A DNA stretch of 64,000 nucleotides from Aquimarina sp. Aq78 (GCF_900299525.1 NZ_OMKA01000001.1:496001-560000); one strand, 5' to 3'; shown: positions 35,018 to 44,748, counted from the first letter of the stretch. Numbers and translations: made by a program. The notes: a model not told the origin generated them from the sequence alone.

Positions 35018-38000
35018 TTACTTAGTTATAATAAACTTTTTGGTAATAGTTTTATTGCCTGTATTAACCTCTAAAAAATACATCCCATTAGATAAACGTG
35101 CTACGTTGATTTTATCTTCTGATAATTGGTTTTGCATTACCGTTTGCCCCATATAATTGACAATTCTATAGGATACATTTTTTTGATTCATATTTTTTAT
35201 AAATAACACTCCGTCTTTTATTGGATTTGGATACAGTACCAAATCATTTACCAAAGAAGGTTCATTTCTTTTAGAAAGTAAAGCTGTGCTAATATTTACA
35301 GTATAATCTTCTACTTCTCCGTAGGTAAAAGTATCACATGGTCCAGATGCTGTACTGTATTTCATAGACACACGCATTCTTGTATTACCTGCTACAGCTG
35401 TAGTAGGGACATCAAAATTAAAGGATTGATTAGCACTACTATTGGATAAGTTTGATACAATCTGCTCAGCACTATCAAAGGTACCATTCTGATTATAATC
35501 AATCCAAATACTCCAATATTCTCTGTATGCTGTATTTGCAAAACCAGCACTTACTACAATTGTATTTGTTCCTGTTCCGATATTCGCAATTAAATTGGTA
35601 AAATCTCCATACCCAGCATTTGCAGCTGTCGTATTTGCAATACCACCTAACCCCACATAATCGATATATTCATAACTTACATTACTCCCTTTAGAATCAC
35701 AATATGTAGTTGAAGTATCCGACGTTGTTTCACTAGCTGTATTACTAGATGAAGAAGTATTTCCTGCGGCATCTTTAGCTTTTACAGAAAATGTATAGGT
35801 AGTATTAGGAGTCAATCCAGTAACGGTATAACTAGTACTTGTTGCTGTAGTAACCAAAGTAGCTCCTTGATATATTTCATATCCCGACACTCCTATATTA
35901 TCTGTCGAGGCATTCCAGGATAACCCAATAGTGCTCGAAGTAACCGATGATGTTGTAAGTCCAGTTGGTACAGAAGGCGCTTCTGTATCAGGAGCAGAAG
36001 ATTTTATGCTAATATTATCTATTGCCATATCACTTCTAAAACTTGTTCCTGTAGTGCCTTTAAATTGTAGTTTTATAACCGATCCCGCATATGCAGTAAG
36101 ATCAATTGTAGCTTGGTTCCAGCTATTTCCAAGATCTCCACTTTTTGTCCATAATGATGTAAAATTAGCTCCGTCATTTGTACTGACTAAAACTTCCATA
36201 GCTCCCATATTGGATCCATACATATGATATCCAAATTCTAAAGAAATACCAGAAAGAGTTGCTAAATCAATACAAGGGCTATTAAGAAGTGCTGTTTTAT
36301 TTGGACTTCCTGGTGGTGTAACATTTGTAGATGCCTCGGTATATAAGTAAAAAGTCCCATCTTGAGCCGATGAAGGTCCTGTTGAAGATGAAGAAGTTCC
36401 TCCAGAATCTCGTGTCCAATTAATATCATCTCCGGTAGCATTAATCCAAAGCCCTAAACCAGTCTCAAAGCTTTCTGTATAAGGAAAACTATTTATCCCT
36501 GTACAAGCTTGAGTATCTGTAGTTGTAAAGTTTATTAAAGTACCATAAGGAGAACTTGCTCCTCCTGCACAATTACTTCTTACCTGAGCTTCATATTGAG
36601 TTGTAGCGGTTAGCCCGGTTATGTTAATCGTATTTGTATTTGAAGCTAAGGTTGTCCAATTCGAACTTCCTGTCACACGATATCTTACATCATATGTAGC
36701 TCCAGAATTAGCATTCCAGCTCAATGTTGCCGTTGTAGGCTGTATATTTGATGCTGTTAATCCTGTTGGCGCTACTCCTCCTATAGGAGTTAATTGAACA
36801 TTTTTAACCACTGCAGCATAGTCTGCTACCGTTACCCCGGTTAAAGTAAGTGATTCATAACATTCTGCTTCATATAAAATATTGTAAGTTCCTGCTTTTA
36901 TTGGTCTGTAATAATCTCCTTCTGGTAATTCTGTGGGTGTCCAGGAGTCATAACTCTCACGACCTACAACGGTTACTTTAGCTTGTATCGGTTGGTTGGT
37001 TGCTGCATCAGTTACTACTCCGCGGATACCATAATTTATTTGTTTCAAAAATGCCAGAAGGGCTTCTCTATTATAGTTCCAATAATTTACTAATTGATTA
37101 GCAGCGGGTGTTTTATTATTAGAGAGTTCAACGGTTACTTCTCTTCCTTTTTGATTGTATATCTGGTAATCTTGTCTCCCTCCTTGTACCTCATACCAGG
37201 CATACCCGTTTGTAATACCATTATTTTGTCCGGTAAAATATCCTGAAGGACTATTGGCCTGACAGTGATCTCTGTATTCTTTAGATACATAAATAAAGTA
37301 ATCCTCATCGGGATGTGCTCCTGCATATGTATCCCATGGGTAATTGATTAATTCTATTCCTCCATGAAAATTAGCAGACAATACAAAATGTTTAGTATCA
37401 GCAAAATTCATAAAAGCGACGGTCTCTGTTTGATAAGTATTTCCATCAGGGTGAGCCCCATCATCAGGATCGGGATAATTTCTGTTTAAATCTACATTAT
37501 TAGCATTTCCTCGGGTAGCATTAGCAACAGATGTGTTATTAGCACTATTGCGATATGTACCATCAGGATTTGCCAGTGGATTAATCCAAACCTCATTATT
37601 ATCCAAAAGATTTTTAATCTCGGCATGTTTTGGATGACTTGTATTACTATAAGCTCCTAGTAAATAGTCAATAAGATTAAGCATCATAGGATATCCTGCG
37701 ATCTCATCACCATGCATAGAAGAAGTATACATTACTCGAGGTTCTTGCTCGTTTTGGTTTACATTATCTGATAATTTCACAAACAGTAATGATTTATCTC
37801 CTTCACCCGTAGCTCCGATATTTTCTACCTTACATAAAGACGGATTATTAGTAGCAAAATCATTCATCATTGTTACATAATCAGCATATGTTGGATATGC
37901 AGTAAGTGGAAATGTAGCAGCTTTTATAGCTAAATCAGAAGTCATAGTTCTATATCCAATGATATTATCTTCTGAAGTGAGAGTAAAAGGAACATTCTTT

Positions 38001-38251
38001 TGTAAGAAAGAAGAAAACTGGCTTTTATTCGCCATTACTTTAACACTATTGGTATTTTCATCAAAATGAACAATAGCTAATTCTTTGGTAATAGTACTTA
38101 ATTCTGCTTTGTTGTTGATTGTGAAGCTAAAAATTACTTCACCTTTTAGGTTCAGGTATTCATTGGCGAGCTCTTTATTACTTTTTTGCGCAAAAAGAGA
38201 AATGCTCATGGTGCAATACACCAACAGCATTAACATGATGTTGTTTTTCAT
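35018..38251 (-). CDS. Secreted M14 zinc carboxypeptidase with T9SS sorting tail
   Basis: A 1077-residue multidomain exoenzyme. Signal peptide (1-21); M14 catalytic domain (about 115-410) with zinc ligands His180 and Glu183 in MHGDEIAGYP, third ligand His296 in NFHGGIEL and catalytic Glu375 in TVELSNNK; carboxypeptidase-regulatory-like domain (about 412-490); fibronectin type III (about 495-580); a MAM-like beta-sandwich (about 590-755); a second fibronectin type III (about 760-850); a GEVED-type domain ending in GEVEDYTVNIS; and a C-terminal type IX secretion sorting domain (about 1000-1077, VLYPNPIKDGVLFIKN and a basic end). It is exported by the Por system and degrades peptides outside the cell. 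Single-gene unit. Confidence 0.95.
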   Translation of the reverse strand: MKNNIMLMLLVYCTMSISLFAQKSNKELANEYLNLKGEVIFSFTINNKAELSTITKELAIVHFDENTNSVKVMANKSQFSSFLQKNVPFTLTSEDNIIGYRTMTSDLAIKAATFPLTAYPTYADYVTMMNDFATNNPSLCKVENIGATGEGDKSLLFVKLSDNVNQNEQEPRVMYTSSMHGDEIAGYPMMLNLIDYLLGAYSNTSHPKHAEIKNLLDNNEVWINPLANPDGTYRNSANNTSVANATRGNANNVDLNRNYPDPDDGAHPDGNTYQTETVAFMNFADTKHFVLSANFHGGIELINYPWDTYAGAHPDEDYFIYVSKEYRDHCQANSPSGYFTGQNNGITNGYAWYEVQGGRQDYQIYNQKGREVTVELSNNKTPAANQLVNYWNYNREALLAFLKQINYGIRGVVTDAATNQPIQAKVTVVGRESYDSWTPTELPEGDYYRPIKAGTYNILYEAECYESLTLTGVTVADYAAVVKNVQLTPIGGVAPTGLTASNIQPTTATLSWNANSGATYDVRYRVTGSSNWTTLASNTNTINITGLTATTQYEAQVRSNCAGGASSPYGTLINFTTTDTQACTGINSFPYTESFETGLGLWINATGDDINWTRDSGGTSSSSTGPSSAQDGTFYLYTEASTNVTPPGSPNKTALLNSPCIDLATLSGISLEFGYHMYGSNMGAMEVLVSTNDGANFTSLWTKSGDLGNSWNQATIDLTAYAGSVIKLQFKGTTGTSFRSDMAIDNISIKSSAPDTEAPSVPTGLTTSSVTSSTIGLSWNASTDNIGVSGYEIYQGATLVTTATSTSYTVTGLTPNTTYTFSVKAKDAAGNTSSSSNTASETTSDTSTTYCDSKGSNVSYEYIDYVGLGGIANTTAANAGYGDFTNLIANIGTGTNTIVVSAGFANTAYREYWSIWIDYNQNGTFDSAEQIVSNLSNSSANQSFNFDVPTTAVAGNTRMRVSMKYSTASGPCDTFTYGEVEDYTVNISTALLSKRNEPSLVNDLVLYPNPIKDGVLFIKNMNQKNVSYRIVNYMGQTVMQNQLSEDKINVARLSNGMYFLEVNTGNKTITKKFIITK

Positions 38252-38448
38252 TGGTTTTAAGAGTAGTTTAAATTGAGTTAATATTTAGGTTTTAATGATA
38301 TTGTGTAATAAATATCAAACCTAAAGGTACTAAATTCGTAAGAATTAATTAGAAACGTTTTTTCTTTGTTTTTAGAGAGAGCTTCACCTAATCTTTTATT
38401 ATAGAAAATGTTACGAAAAAGCAACACAAAATAATTACTACAAAAGTA

Positions 38449-39903
38449 CTATATAACCATCCAGTTCGTTGTTGAAGCCTCGGGAGTAATTTCGACTTCA
38501 TAATCTCCCAAATCTCCTATTTTTTCTGGTAGTTTTCCTTGAGAAAGGGCGTTAAACATTGGTGTAGGATCAGCATCAAAAGTAACTACTCTAAGAGTTT
38601 CATCCATTAGAGTATCGAGTACAGCAACTTCATAATTAAGTAATTTATCTAACCAAGGAAGTTTATAGTCCTTATGTATTAGATAAGTTGCAAAATTTTT
38701 AGCTTCTTTATAACTTAGTTGTTCTGGTGGATAATGTTTCCAAAAATCATTAAGAATGACAGCAAATACTTCCATCCCTAATACCAACATCATATATCGT
38801 GTTGTGAGTTTAAATATTCGAGCTACCATAGAAGCTCTAAATTCTTTTATTAGCTTTTGATATATTTTAATTCTTTCTTCATTCTTCAATATATCATGTT
38901 CGTCTACTCGGCCAATAACATGATTACCTAATATATTTTCCCATGCTATGGGGTCAAACTCCTGGTTAAGTTTTTGAATATTGCATACCGTTTTTGGGAG
39001 TTTTTCTTCCTTAGGAATGCGATATTGCTCTTTTCTATTTTCCCAAAGTTCTCTTACTTTTTCCATTTCAGAAATAATAAGAGCATCACCAACTACAGGA
39101 ATATAAGAATCGAATATTTCATAAGTAACAGCTTTCAAATTAGTAAGATCTGGTAAAATTTCTTTTGTTATAGCAAGTAACCTTTTATCTATAGGTCCAG
39201 AATGAGAATCCATCCATAAATTATTCAATTCTGTTCCTCCTGCGATATGCATTTCTACCACATGTACTAACGGTATTTCTTTTAAGAAATCTGTAATGCT
39301 TTGACGACCATTTAATTGATTAGCAAAAATATTATGGATATCTAGTAATATTCCACAACCCGTTTCCTTACATAATTCTGCCACAAAACTTCCATCGTTC
39401 ATCTCATGACTATTGGGTTTTAGATAATTCACTCCAGTCTCAATAGCAATAGGTTTTCCTATTTTATCTTGAAGATACTTTATATTTCGTATGGCTAACT
39501 CCAATCCTTTTTTTGTCTGGCAAGGCGGAAGAAAGAAACCAGTATTAAATTCGGTAGTGGCATTAAAACTAAGGTGCTCTGTTACCCAGGGACTATCAAA
39601 AAGAGTCGTAGTATACTTAATTAATTCTAACTGATCATTTTTTGGTAGTAAACTCCCTCCTACAGGTGCTCCTATACTATGCACCAATTTATGATATGGT
39701 AATTTATTTATTTCTTCAAAAACTTCTGTTGGCACCTTCAAATTGTCATTTTCATCTCTGATGCATAATGTTTGAGGTTCTACTTCGAACGTATCAATTA
39801 ACCCATTAGGAAAATTGATATTGGCCACTGTAGGCGAGTAAATAATGCCTACCCCTAATTGCGGTAGGCATTCTAACTCTAGCGTTTTTTCAATTACACC
39901 CAT
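38449..39903 (-). CDS. DUF692/MNIO family multinuclear iron oxidase fused to a DUF2063-like domain
   Basis: A 484-residue two-domain protein. Residues 1-290 are a TIM-barrel of the DUF692 (MNIO) family, whose members (MbnB, TglH, ChrH, BufB) use two or three iron ions to modify Cys residues of a peptide. Expected metal-site residues are present: His75, His110 (TEHLS), Glu155, Asp188/His190/Asn191 (LLDIHN), His219 (HIAGG), Asp232/His234 and Glu262. Residues about 310-455 resemble the DUF2063/HvfC partner family (RIKIYQKLIKEFRASM, LGMEVFAVIL, YPPEQLS, LDKLLNYEVAVLDTL), normally a separate protein that helps deliver the substrate. A Cys-motif protein is encoded eight bases upstream and is the likely substrate or co-factor protein. 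Confidence 0.85.
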   Translation of the reverse strand: MGVIEKTLELECLPQLGVGIIYSPTVANINFPNGLIDTFEVEPQTLCIRDENDNLKVPTEVFEEINKLPYHKLVHSIGAPVGGSLLPKNDQLELIKYTTTLFDSPWVTEHLSFNATTEFNTGFFLPPCQTKKGLELAIRNIKYLQDKIGKPIAIETGVNYLKPNSHEMNDGSFVAELCKETGCGILLDIHNIFANQLNGRQSITDFLKEIPLVHVVEMHIAGGTELNNLWMDSHSGPIDKRLLAITKEILPDLTNLKAVTYEIFDSYIPVVGDALIISEMEKVRELWENRKEQYRIPKEEKLPKTVCNIQKLNQEFDPIAWENILGNHVIGRVDEHDILKNEERIKIYQKLIKEFRASMVARIFKLTTRYMMLVLGMEVFAVILNDFWKHYPPEQLSYKEAKNFATYLIHKDYKLPWLDKLLNYEVAVLDTLMDETLRVVTFDADPTPMFNALSQGKLPEKIGDLGDYEVEITPEASTTNWMVI

Positions 39904-39911
39904 GATTTGTT

Positions 39912-40319
39912 TTAAAAATTAAAATCAAACTGGTTTTGGAAAAATATGTCATTCCCCGAACAGCATGCCAGGCATCCTATTTCTTCAAAAATGCTTTTTA
40001 TAGCATTATCAATCTTACCAATATCATAAGATACAGCAGGAGATACACCAACATTTAGAGTCTTTGTTGCTATTAGTTTACTAGGTTGTGGTGAAGGATC
40101 TCTAAAAGCCAGTGATCGTGAAACTACATTTTCTCTCGGGTCTAAAACATAATCTCTAATCGTTTGAAAATAGCAGTCTACACCAGAGAAACATTTTGGA
40201 CATCCCAATTCATCTAATAGCTCATAAATACTATTTTGAAAAGCTTTTGCATCATATGCTACTTTTGCAGGGATCGATAATCTTACTGCCCCTCTTCCCA
40301 TTTTTTGATTAATTTTCAT
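39912..40319 (-). CDS. Duplicated Cys-motif protein, probable substrate/partner of the MNIO
   Basis: A 135-residue soluble protein with no signal peptide, built as two related halves. Half one (about 13-51) ends LLDELGCPKCFSGVDCYFQ; half two (about 88-128) ends IFEEIGCLACCSGNDIFFQ. The shared pattern is an amphipathic helix, then GCxxCxSGxD and an aromatic-Gln ending. Cysteines: 40, 43, 49 and 116, 119, 120. No known family recognised. Translation is probably coupled with the MNIO gene eight bases downstream. MNIO enzymes usually modify Cys in a partner encoded next to them, so this is the best candidate; an independent metal-binding role is the alternative. Confidence 0.7.
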   Translation of the reverse strand: MKINQKMGRGAVRLSIPAKVAYDAKAFQNSIYELLDELGCPKCFSGVDCYFQTIRDYVLDPRENVVSRSLAFRDPSPQPSKLIATKTLNVGVSPAVSYDIGKIDNAIKSIFEEIGCLACCSGNDIFFQNQFDFNF

Positions 40320-40407
40320 CTTATTTTGTGTTTTAATTATTAATTACATAAAAATACTCACTCAAGCATTTGTAAAACAGAGTTTTACCACTATAAAACA
40401 CAAGGTA

Positions 40408-40432
40408 AACACCCCCTAAATATATGGGTGTT
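40408..40432. promoter_or_regulatory. Inverted repeat in the divergent MNIO/aldehyde dehydrogenase region
   Basis: AACACCC (40408-40414) and GGGTGTT (40426-40432) separated by 11 bases, in the 270-bp region between the two divergent operons. Position and symmetry suggest an operator, but no cognate regulator is encoded nearby. Confidence 0.3.
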
Positions 40433-40590
40433 ATACTCCTCAAAAATCTAAGTAATAATTAACAATGTTCACTAAAAAAATATGATCAAAATGCCGTATA
40501 TTTAAGGATAGATCCCTTCTTGTCAATACATTACACATGTAGACAATAAAACACACATTTTATTACTTAAAAACCTTTAAATCTAAAATT

Positions 40591-42114
40591 ATGAGTATCT
40601 CACAAGCATCTCCTAAAAGTAAAATGGAAAGACCAAGCTTTAAGGACCAATATGATAATTATATTGGAGGAAAATGGACCTCACCTGTAAAAGGCCTGTA
40701 TTTTGAAAACATCTCTCCGGTTGATGGAGTTAGTTTTACCAAAGTAGCTCGTTCTACAAGTGAGGATATAGAACTTGCAATTGACGCTGCATGGGCAGCT
40801 GCACCAGAGTGGAACAATTCTTCTGCCACATATCGTAGTAACTGTTTATTGAAAATCGCAACAGTACTAGAAGAAAACCTCGAAGTATTAGCACGAGCGG
40901 AAACCTGGGATAATGGAAAAGCATTACGCGAAACTCTTGCTGCAGATCTCCCTCTGGCGATTGATCATTTTAGATACTTTGCTGGCGTAATTCGTGCAGA
41001 AGAAGGATCTGTTAGTGAACTAGACGCCAATACAGTATCTCTAAATATACTAGAACCTCTGGGGGTTGTTGGGCAAATTATCCCATGGAATTTTCCATTA
41101 TTAATGGCTACCTGGAAAATTGCCCCGGCACTGGCTGCGGGAAACTGTGTTGTTTTAAAACCAGCAGAACAAACCCCTGTAGGGATTATGATTTTAATGG
41201 AACTTATCGAAGGTATACTTCCTGCTGGCGTTCTAAATGTAGTAAATGGTTTTGGAGTTGAAGCAGGTAAACCATTAGCATCAAGCCCACGTATTAATAA
41301 AGTAGCTTTTACCGGAGAAACTACTACAGGACAACTCATCATGCAATACGCTTCAAAAAATATAACTCCGGTAACTCTGGAACTTGGAGGAAAATCGCCA
41401 AATATCTTTTTTGAAAGCATTATGGAAGCCGATGATGAGTTTTTTGATAAGTCTTTAGAAGGAGCAGTAATGTTCGCACTCAATCAGGGAGAGGTATGTA
41501 CTTGCCCATCTAGAATTCTGATTCAGGAAAGCATTTATGATCAATTTATTGAACGTGTTATCGAGCGCACAGAGGCTATTAAATTAGGACATCCTTTAGA
41601 TCCCGAAACTATGATGGGTGCTCAAGCTTCTAATGATCAGTATGAAAAAATCTTAAATTATCTTTCTATAGGAAAAGAAGAAGGGTGCGAAGTATTAACA
41701 GGAGGAGAATCTGCATATATCGAAGGCCTCGAAAATGGGTATTATATAAAACCAACACTTCTAAAAGGAAATAACAAAATGCGTGTATTTCAGGAAGAAA
41801 TCTTTGGTCCTGTAGCATGCGTTACTACTTTCAAAGACCAGTCAGAAGCTATTGAGATAGCAAACGATACCCTTTATGGCTTAGGTGCCGGAGTATGGAC
41901 TCGTGATACTCACCAGGCTTATCAGGTTTCAAGAGCGGTACAGGCAGGTCGTGTTTGGGTAAATTGCTATCATACCTACCCTGCACATGCTCCTTTTGGA
42001 GGGTATAAAAAATCTGGTATTGGTAGAGAAACGCATAAAATGATGCTTAATCACTATCGCCAGACTAAAAATATGCTCATATCATATGATAAAAAAGCAA
42101 TGGGTTTTTTCTAA
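40591..42114 (+). CDS. NAD-dependent aldehyde dehydrogenase (AcoD/ExaC-like)
   Basis: A 507-residue cytoplasmic enzyme oxidising an aldehyde to an acid. Typical motifs: [20 protein letters not shown], the Glu-bearing [11 protein letters not shown], the catalytic Cys in [17 protein letters not shown] and the C-terminal [12 protein letters not shown]. The ending [14 protein letters not shown] is typical of the acetaldehyde dehydrogenase subgroup encoded with DUF779 proteins, as here: the DUF779 gene starts 13 bases downstream. Ethanol-derived or other short aldehydes are the likely substrates. Divergent from the MNIO unit. Confidence 0.95.
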   Translation: MSISQASPKSKMERPSFKDQYDNYIGGKWTSPVKGLYFENISPVDGVSFTKVARSTSEDIELAIDAAWAAAPEWNNSSATYRSNCLLKIATVLEENLEVLARAETWDNGKALRETLAADLPLAIDHFRYFAGVIRAEEGSVSELDANTVSLNILEPLGVVGQIIPWNFPLLMATWKIAPALAAGNCVVLKPAEQTPVGIMILMELIEGILPAGVLNVVNGFGVEAGKPLASSPRINKVAFTGETTTGQLIMQYASKNITPVTLELGGKSPNIFFESIMEADDEFFDKSLEGAVMFALNQGEVCTCPSRILIQESIYDQFIERVIERTEAIKLGHPLDPETMMGAQASNDQYEKILNYLSIGKEEGCEVLTGGESAYIEGLENGYYIKPTLLKGNNKMRVFQEEIFGPVACVTTFKDQSEAIEIANDTLYGLGAGVWTRDTHQAYQVSRAVQAGRVWVNCYHTYPAHAPFGGYKKSGIGRETHKMMLNHYRQTKNMLISYDKKAMGFF

Positions 42115-42126
42115 AAAATAAATAAA

Positions 42127-42501
42127 ATGATATCACGTATTAAGATAACCGATGCAGCAAAAACTGTAATCGATACCCTTACTGCAAAACACGGGGAGTT
42201 GATGTTTCATCAAAGCGGAGGATGCTGCGATGGCTCCTCCCCGATGTGTTTTCCAAAAGGAGAATTAATGATTAACGAAACAGACATCTGGCTGGGTAAT
42301 ATCCATGGGTGTAACTTTTATATGTCTGGGGACCAATTTGAATATTGGAAACATACACAATTAACCATAGATGTTGTACAAGGCAGAGGGTCTAGTTTTT
42401 CACTTGAAATCCCTATGGGAATTCGTTTTGTAATCAAATCACGAATATATACCGAACAAGAAATGGGAGAATTAAGTTCTATTCATATTGGTGAAGTATG
42501 A
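42127..42501 (+). CDS. DUF779 family protein
   Basis: A 124-residue protein with the DUF779 hallmark QSGGCCDGSSPMCFP near residues 29-43, containing three cysteines, followed by GCNFYMSGDQFEYWKHT and GSSFSLEIPMGIRF. The family is found almost always beside aldehyde dehydrogenase genes of this type. Its function is not firmly known; metal or disulfide chemistry supporting the enzyme is suggested by the Cys cluster. It overlaps a 12-codon open frame by an ATGA, which is probably not a gene. Confidence 0.9.
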   Translation: MISRIKITDAAKTVIDTLTAKHGELMFHQSGGCCDGSSPMCFPKGELMINETDIWLGNIHGCNFYMSGDQFEYWKHTQLTIDVVQGRGSSFSLEIPMGIRFVIKSRIYTEQEMGELSSIHIGEV

Positions 42502-42606
42502 ATTTACAACTGATAGAAAGATTACAAGCATTATAAATCCATAATGAATGTTTTAGATAAATATGAACGTCTCCTAGCACAAGGATCAAAAACATAACTG
42601 ATAAAA

Positions 42607-43257
42607 TTAGCTATTTTTGGTTCCTACCAGAATCCAAATCGTTTTATCAGTTTCATTCTTCCATTTTCCAAAATCCTTAATTTCTTTAGAGATCGAAAAT
42701 CCCGCTTTTTGTAATTCTTTCTTTACATATTTTAAAGACAATGTATGCGCTTCGGTTTGCTCTGCTCTTGATGTATTAAGCATATGTTTTTTAAATTTCT
42801 CAATGATTACAACCCTTCCTCCTGGTTTAAGAGCGTTTTTTATATGATCAAGAATTTTCATATAATCATTCATTTCATGATATGTATCCATTACTACAAC
42901 TACATCAAGTATTTCATTTGGTAATTTAGGATTATCATAGTCTCCAACTATAGTTTTTATATTTTGAAGCTTACGATCTTTAATATATTCATCTAATTTC
43001 TCAAGTCTATCTTCTCTTACATCTACAGCATACACTTTTCCTGATTCTCCAACTTTTTGAGCCAGATGCATAGTAAGATACCCCTCATGACAACCAACAT
43101 CAGCAACTGCATTACCTTTCTCTATTTCTGCAAGTTTAAAGATTTTAGGTACATTCATCCATGTATCTCTTTCCTCCCAATCCGTTTTTTTATATTGGGC
43201 ATAACCGATCTCTACAATCAAAACTAATAAAACCAAAAACTGACCTCGTTGTCGCAT
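42607..43257 (-). CDS. Class I SAM methyltransferase with signal peptide
   Basis: A 216-residue methyltransferase preceded by a clear signal peptide (LVLLVLIVEIGYAQ). The catalytic part has motif I VADVGCHEGYLTMHLA, an acidic residue in YAVDVRED, GDYDNPKLP and a motif IV-like VVVVMDTYHEM, then LKPGGRVVIIEKF. It belongs to the group of exported methyltransferases common in Bacteroidetes; SAM is not expected outside the cytoplasm, so whether these are active, or bind another ligand, is open. A His and Glu in the core (DTYHEMND) are typical of the group. Convergent with the DUF779 gene; no terminator seen. Confidence 0.85.
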   Translation of the reverse strand: MRQRGQFLVLLVLIVEIGYAQYKKTDWEERDTWMNVPKIFKLAEIEKGNAVADVGCHEGYLTMHLAQKVGESGKVYAVDVREDRLEKLDEYIKDRKLQNIKTIVGDYDNPKLPNEILDVVVVMDTYHEMNDYMKILDHIKNALKPGGRVVIIEKFKKHMLNTSRAEQTEAHTLSLKYVKKELQKAGFSISKEIKDFGKWKNETDKTIWILVGTKNS

Positions 43258-43357
43258 ATCAAATATTTTTTACAACTGCTTTAGTTTTCAAAATACTTTT
43301 TAATTGAATACAGTAGGGTTATTTTATGAAAATTTTGTGTTTTAACCGTACTTAGCA

Positions 43358-43753
43358 TTACTCTATAAACACTCGATCTTCTCCTTTAAATTCGGGAGTT
43401 TGAATAGAAATTACTTTCAACGGAATTTTTGATAAGACTTTTACTGCATGTATAGTTTGTTCTGGTATAGTAACCCAGTCTCCTTTTTGTACTATAATTT
43501 CTTTATCATTTAATTGAACACTGGCTTTACCCTCCAACACTAATACCTGTTCGGTGTGTTTTATATGCTTATGCGGTTTTACATCTTTTTTAATCCATAT
43601 TACAAAAGTTGAAGTATGTGTATCGGTATATACTTTCTTAACTAATATATTGTCATAGTCCTGATCAGGTTTAAAATCCGGAATAGTACTTTTAGTTTGT
43701 GCCCAAAGCCCAGTTGAAACGATAACATAACAAATAAAGGATATAATTTTCAT
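43358..43753 (-). CDS. Secreted cupin-domain protein
   Basis: A 131-residue exported single-domain cupin with signal peptide ending near GLWAQT. The cupin has KKDVKPHKHIKHTEQVLVLEG (motif 1, His residues and Glu/Gln) and GDWVTIPEQTIHAVKV (motif 2, His), a plausible metal site. Function unknown; many such proteins bind small ligands or act as isomerases. I start at the ATG at 43751-43753, since the upstream TTG-started extension breaks the signal peptide. It is 24 bases after the desaturase gene on the same strand and probably co-transcribed. Confidence 0.8.
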   Translation of the reverse strand: MKIISFICYVIVSTGLWAQTKSTIPDFKPDQDYDNILVKKVYTDTHTSTFVIWIKKDVKPHKHIKHTEQVLVLEGKASVQLNDKEIIVQKGDWVTIPEQTIHAVKVLSKIPLKVISIQTPEFKGEDRVFIE

Positions 43754-43777
43754 GAGTTTATATTTTAGCAAATTAAA

Positions 43778-44623
43778 CTAAGATTTTTCGGATTCAAACT
43801 TTGCTCCTGTTGGTGCACGATATCCTGAAAAAGGAAGCTTTAATAATTTACTCACATTTGCATTTGAATCTACATCTGGATATGTATCAACTCCATATAT
43901 CAAATCTTTATTTTCTATCTTGGAAAAAGTACCAAAAATCCTATCCCAGATAGAAAAAATATTACCATAATTTGTATCTGTATATGGCAACACATAATGG
44001 TGATGTACTTTATGCATATCTGGAGAAACTATAATCCAACTTATCATATCATCTACTCTTTTTGGTAAAGAGATGTTGGCATGATTAAATTGAGATAATA
44101 CCACAGATAGAGATTGATACAACATGATTATACCTATAGGTGCTCCTACAATAAATACAGCAAGAGTCGTAAACAAAAATCGGATAATACTCTCTCCTGG
44201 ATGATGTCTATTTGCTGTTGTGGTATCTACGTGATTATCGGTATGATGAATAAGATGAAACATCCATAATGGTTTTATGATATGTTGAACATAATGTGCC
44301 AACCATGCTCCTATAAGGTCCAGTAATGCAATACCAAGTATTATTGTAGCCCATAGAGGTAATGCCAACCATTGCAATACGCCAAATTGATTAACTACCG
44401 TCCAATCACTAGTTTTTAGCAAAATAAATGCTAATACAAAATTAATAACTATCGTTGTTAGCGTAAAAAATATGTTGGGCCATGCATGCCTAAACTTTTT
44501 ATAATCAAATTTAAACAAGGGCACCGCATATTCTATAAGCCAGAAAAAAGTAATCCCTCCTACCAAAATTAGACTACGATGAGATGATGGTATCGTTTCA
44601 AAATAATTAATTATACTTTCCAT
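43778..44623 (-). CDS. Sterol desaturase/fatty acid hydroxylase family protein
   Basis: A 281-residue integral membrane di-iron enzyme with four to six hydrophobic segments. The histidine boxes are HYVQH, HLIHHTDNHVDTTTANRHHP and HKVHHHY, spaced as in the fatty acid hydroxylase superfamily (PF04116). Reactions in the family include desaturation or hydroxylation of lipids and carotenoids; this member's substrate is unknown. Start chosen at the ATG at 44621-44623; a GTG two codons upstream is possible. Divergent from the SRPBCC/ArsR operon. Confidence 0.9.
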   Translation of the reverse strand: MESIINYFETIPSSHRSLILVGGITFFWLIEYAVPLFKFDYKKFRHAWPNIFFTLTTIVINFVLAFILLKTSDWTVVNQFGVLQWLALPLWATIILGIALLDLIGAWLAHYVQHIIKPLWMFHLIHHTDNHVDTTTANRHHPGESIIRFLFTTLAVFIVGAPIGIIMLYQSLSVVLSQFNHANISLPKRVDDMISWIIVSPDMHKVHHHYVLPYTDTNYGNIFSIWDRIFGTFSKIENKDLIYGVDTYPDVDSNANVSKLLKLPFSGYRAPTGAKFESEKS

Positions 44624-44706
44624 ACACACAAAATATTCTATTTTTAATAATTAGACAATTGTTTTTCTATAAATGTGAGTGATACAACAGAGGATTTTAC
44701 TTTTAA

Positions 44707-44722
44707 GCAACCAAAAAGTTGC
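44707..44722. promoter_or_regulatory. Operator 1, GCAAC-N6-GTTGC, on the -33 element
   Basis: GCAACCAAAAAGTTGC, a 5-bp-arm palindrome whose right arm contains the -33 TTG (44719-44721) of the SRPBCC/ArsR promoter. A second copy lies 41 bp downstream. Confidence 0.6.
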
Positions 44723-44748
44723 GTATTAAATATATATACGTATATTTG
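44719..44748 (+). promoter_or_regulatory. -33/-7 promoter of the SRPBCC/ArsR operon
   Basis: TTG (44719-44721), 19 bases, TATATTTG (44741-44748): consensus. The ATG at 44790 is 41 bases downstream. Confidence 0.7.

Noticed and set aside
40965..41483. A 172-codon open frame antisense to the aldehyde dehydrogenase gene
   Set aside because: It lies wholly inside a clearly coding gene on the other strand and has no homology-like motif, promoter or signal; it is a shadow frame.
42498..42597. Two tiny frames (12 and 17 codons) after the DUF779 gene
   Set aside because: Too short and in different frames. They could be remnants of a longer gene, but nothing supports translation.
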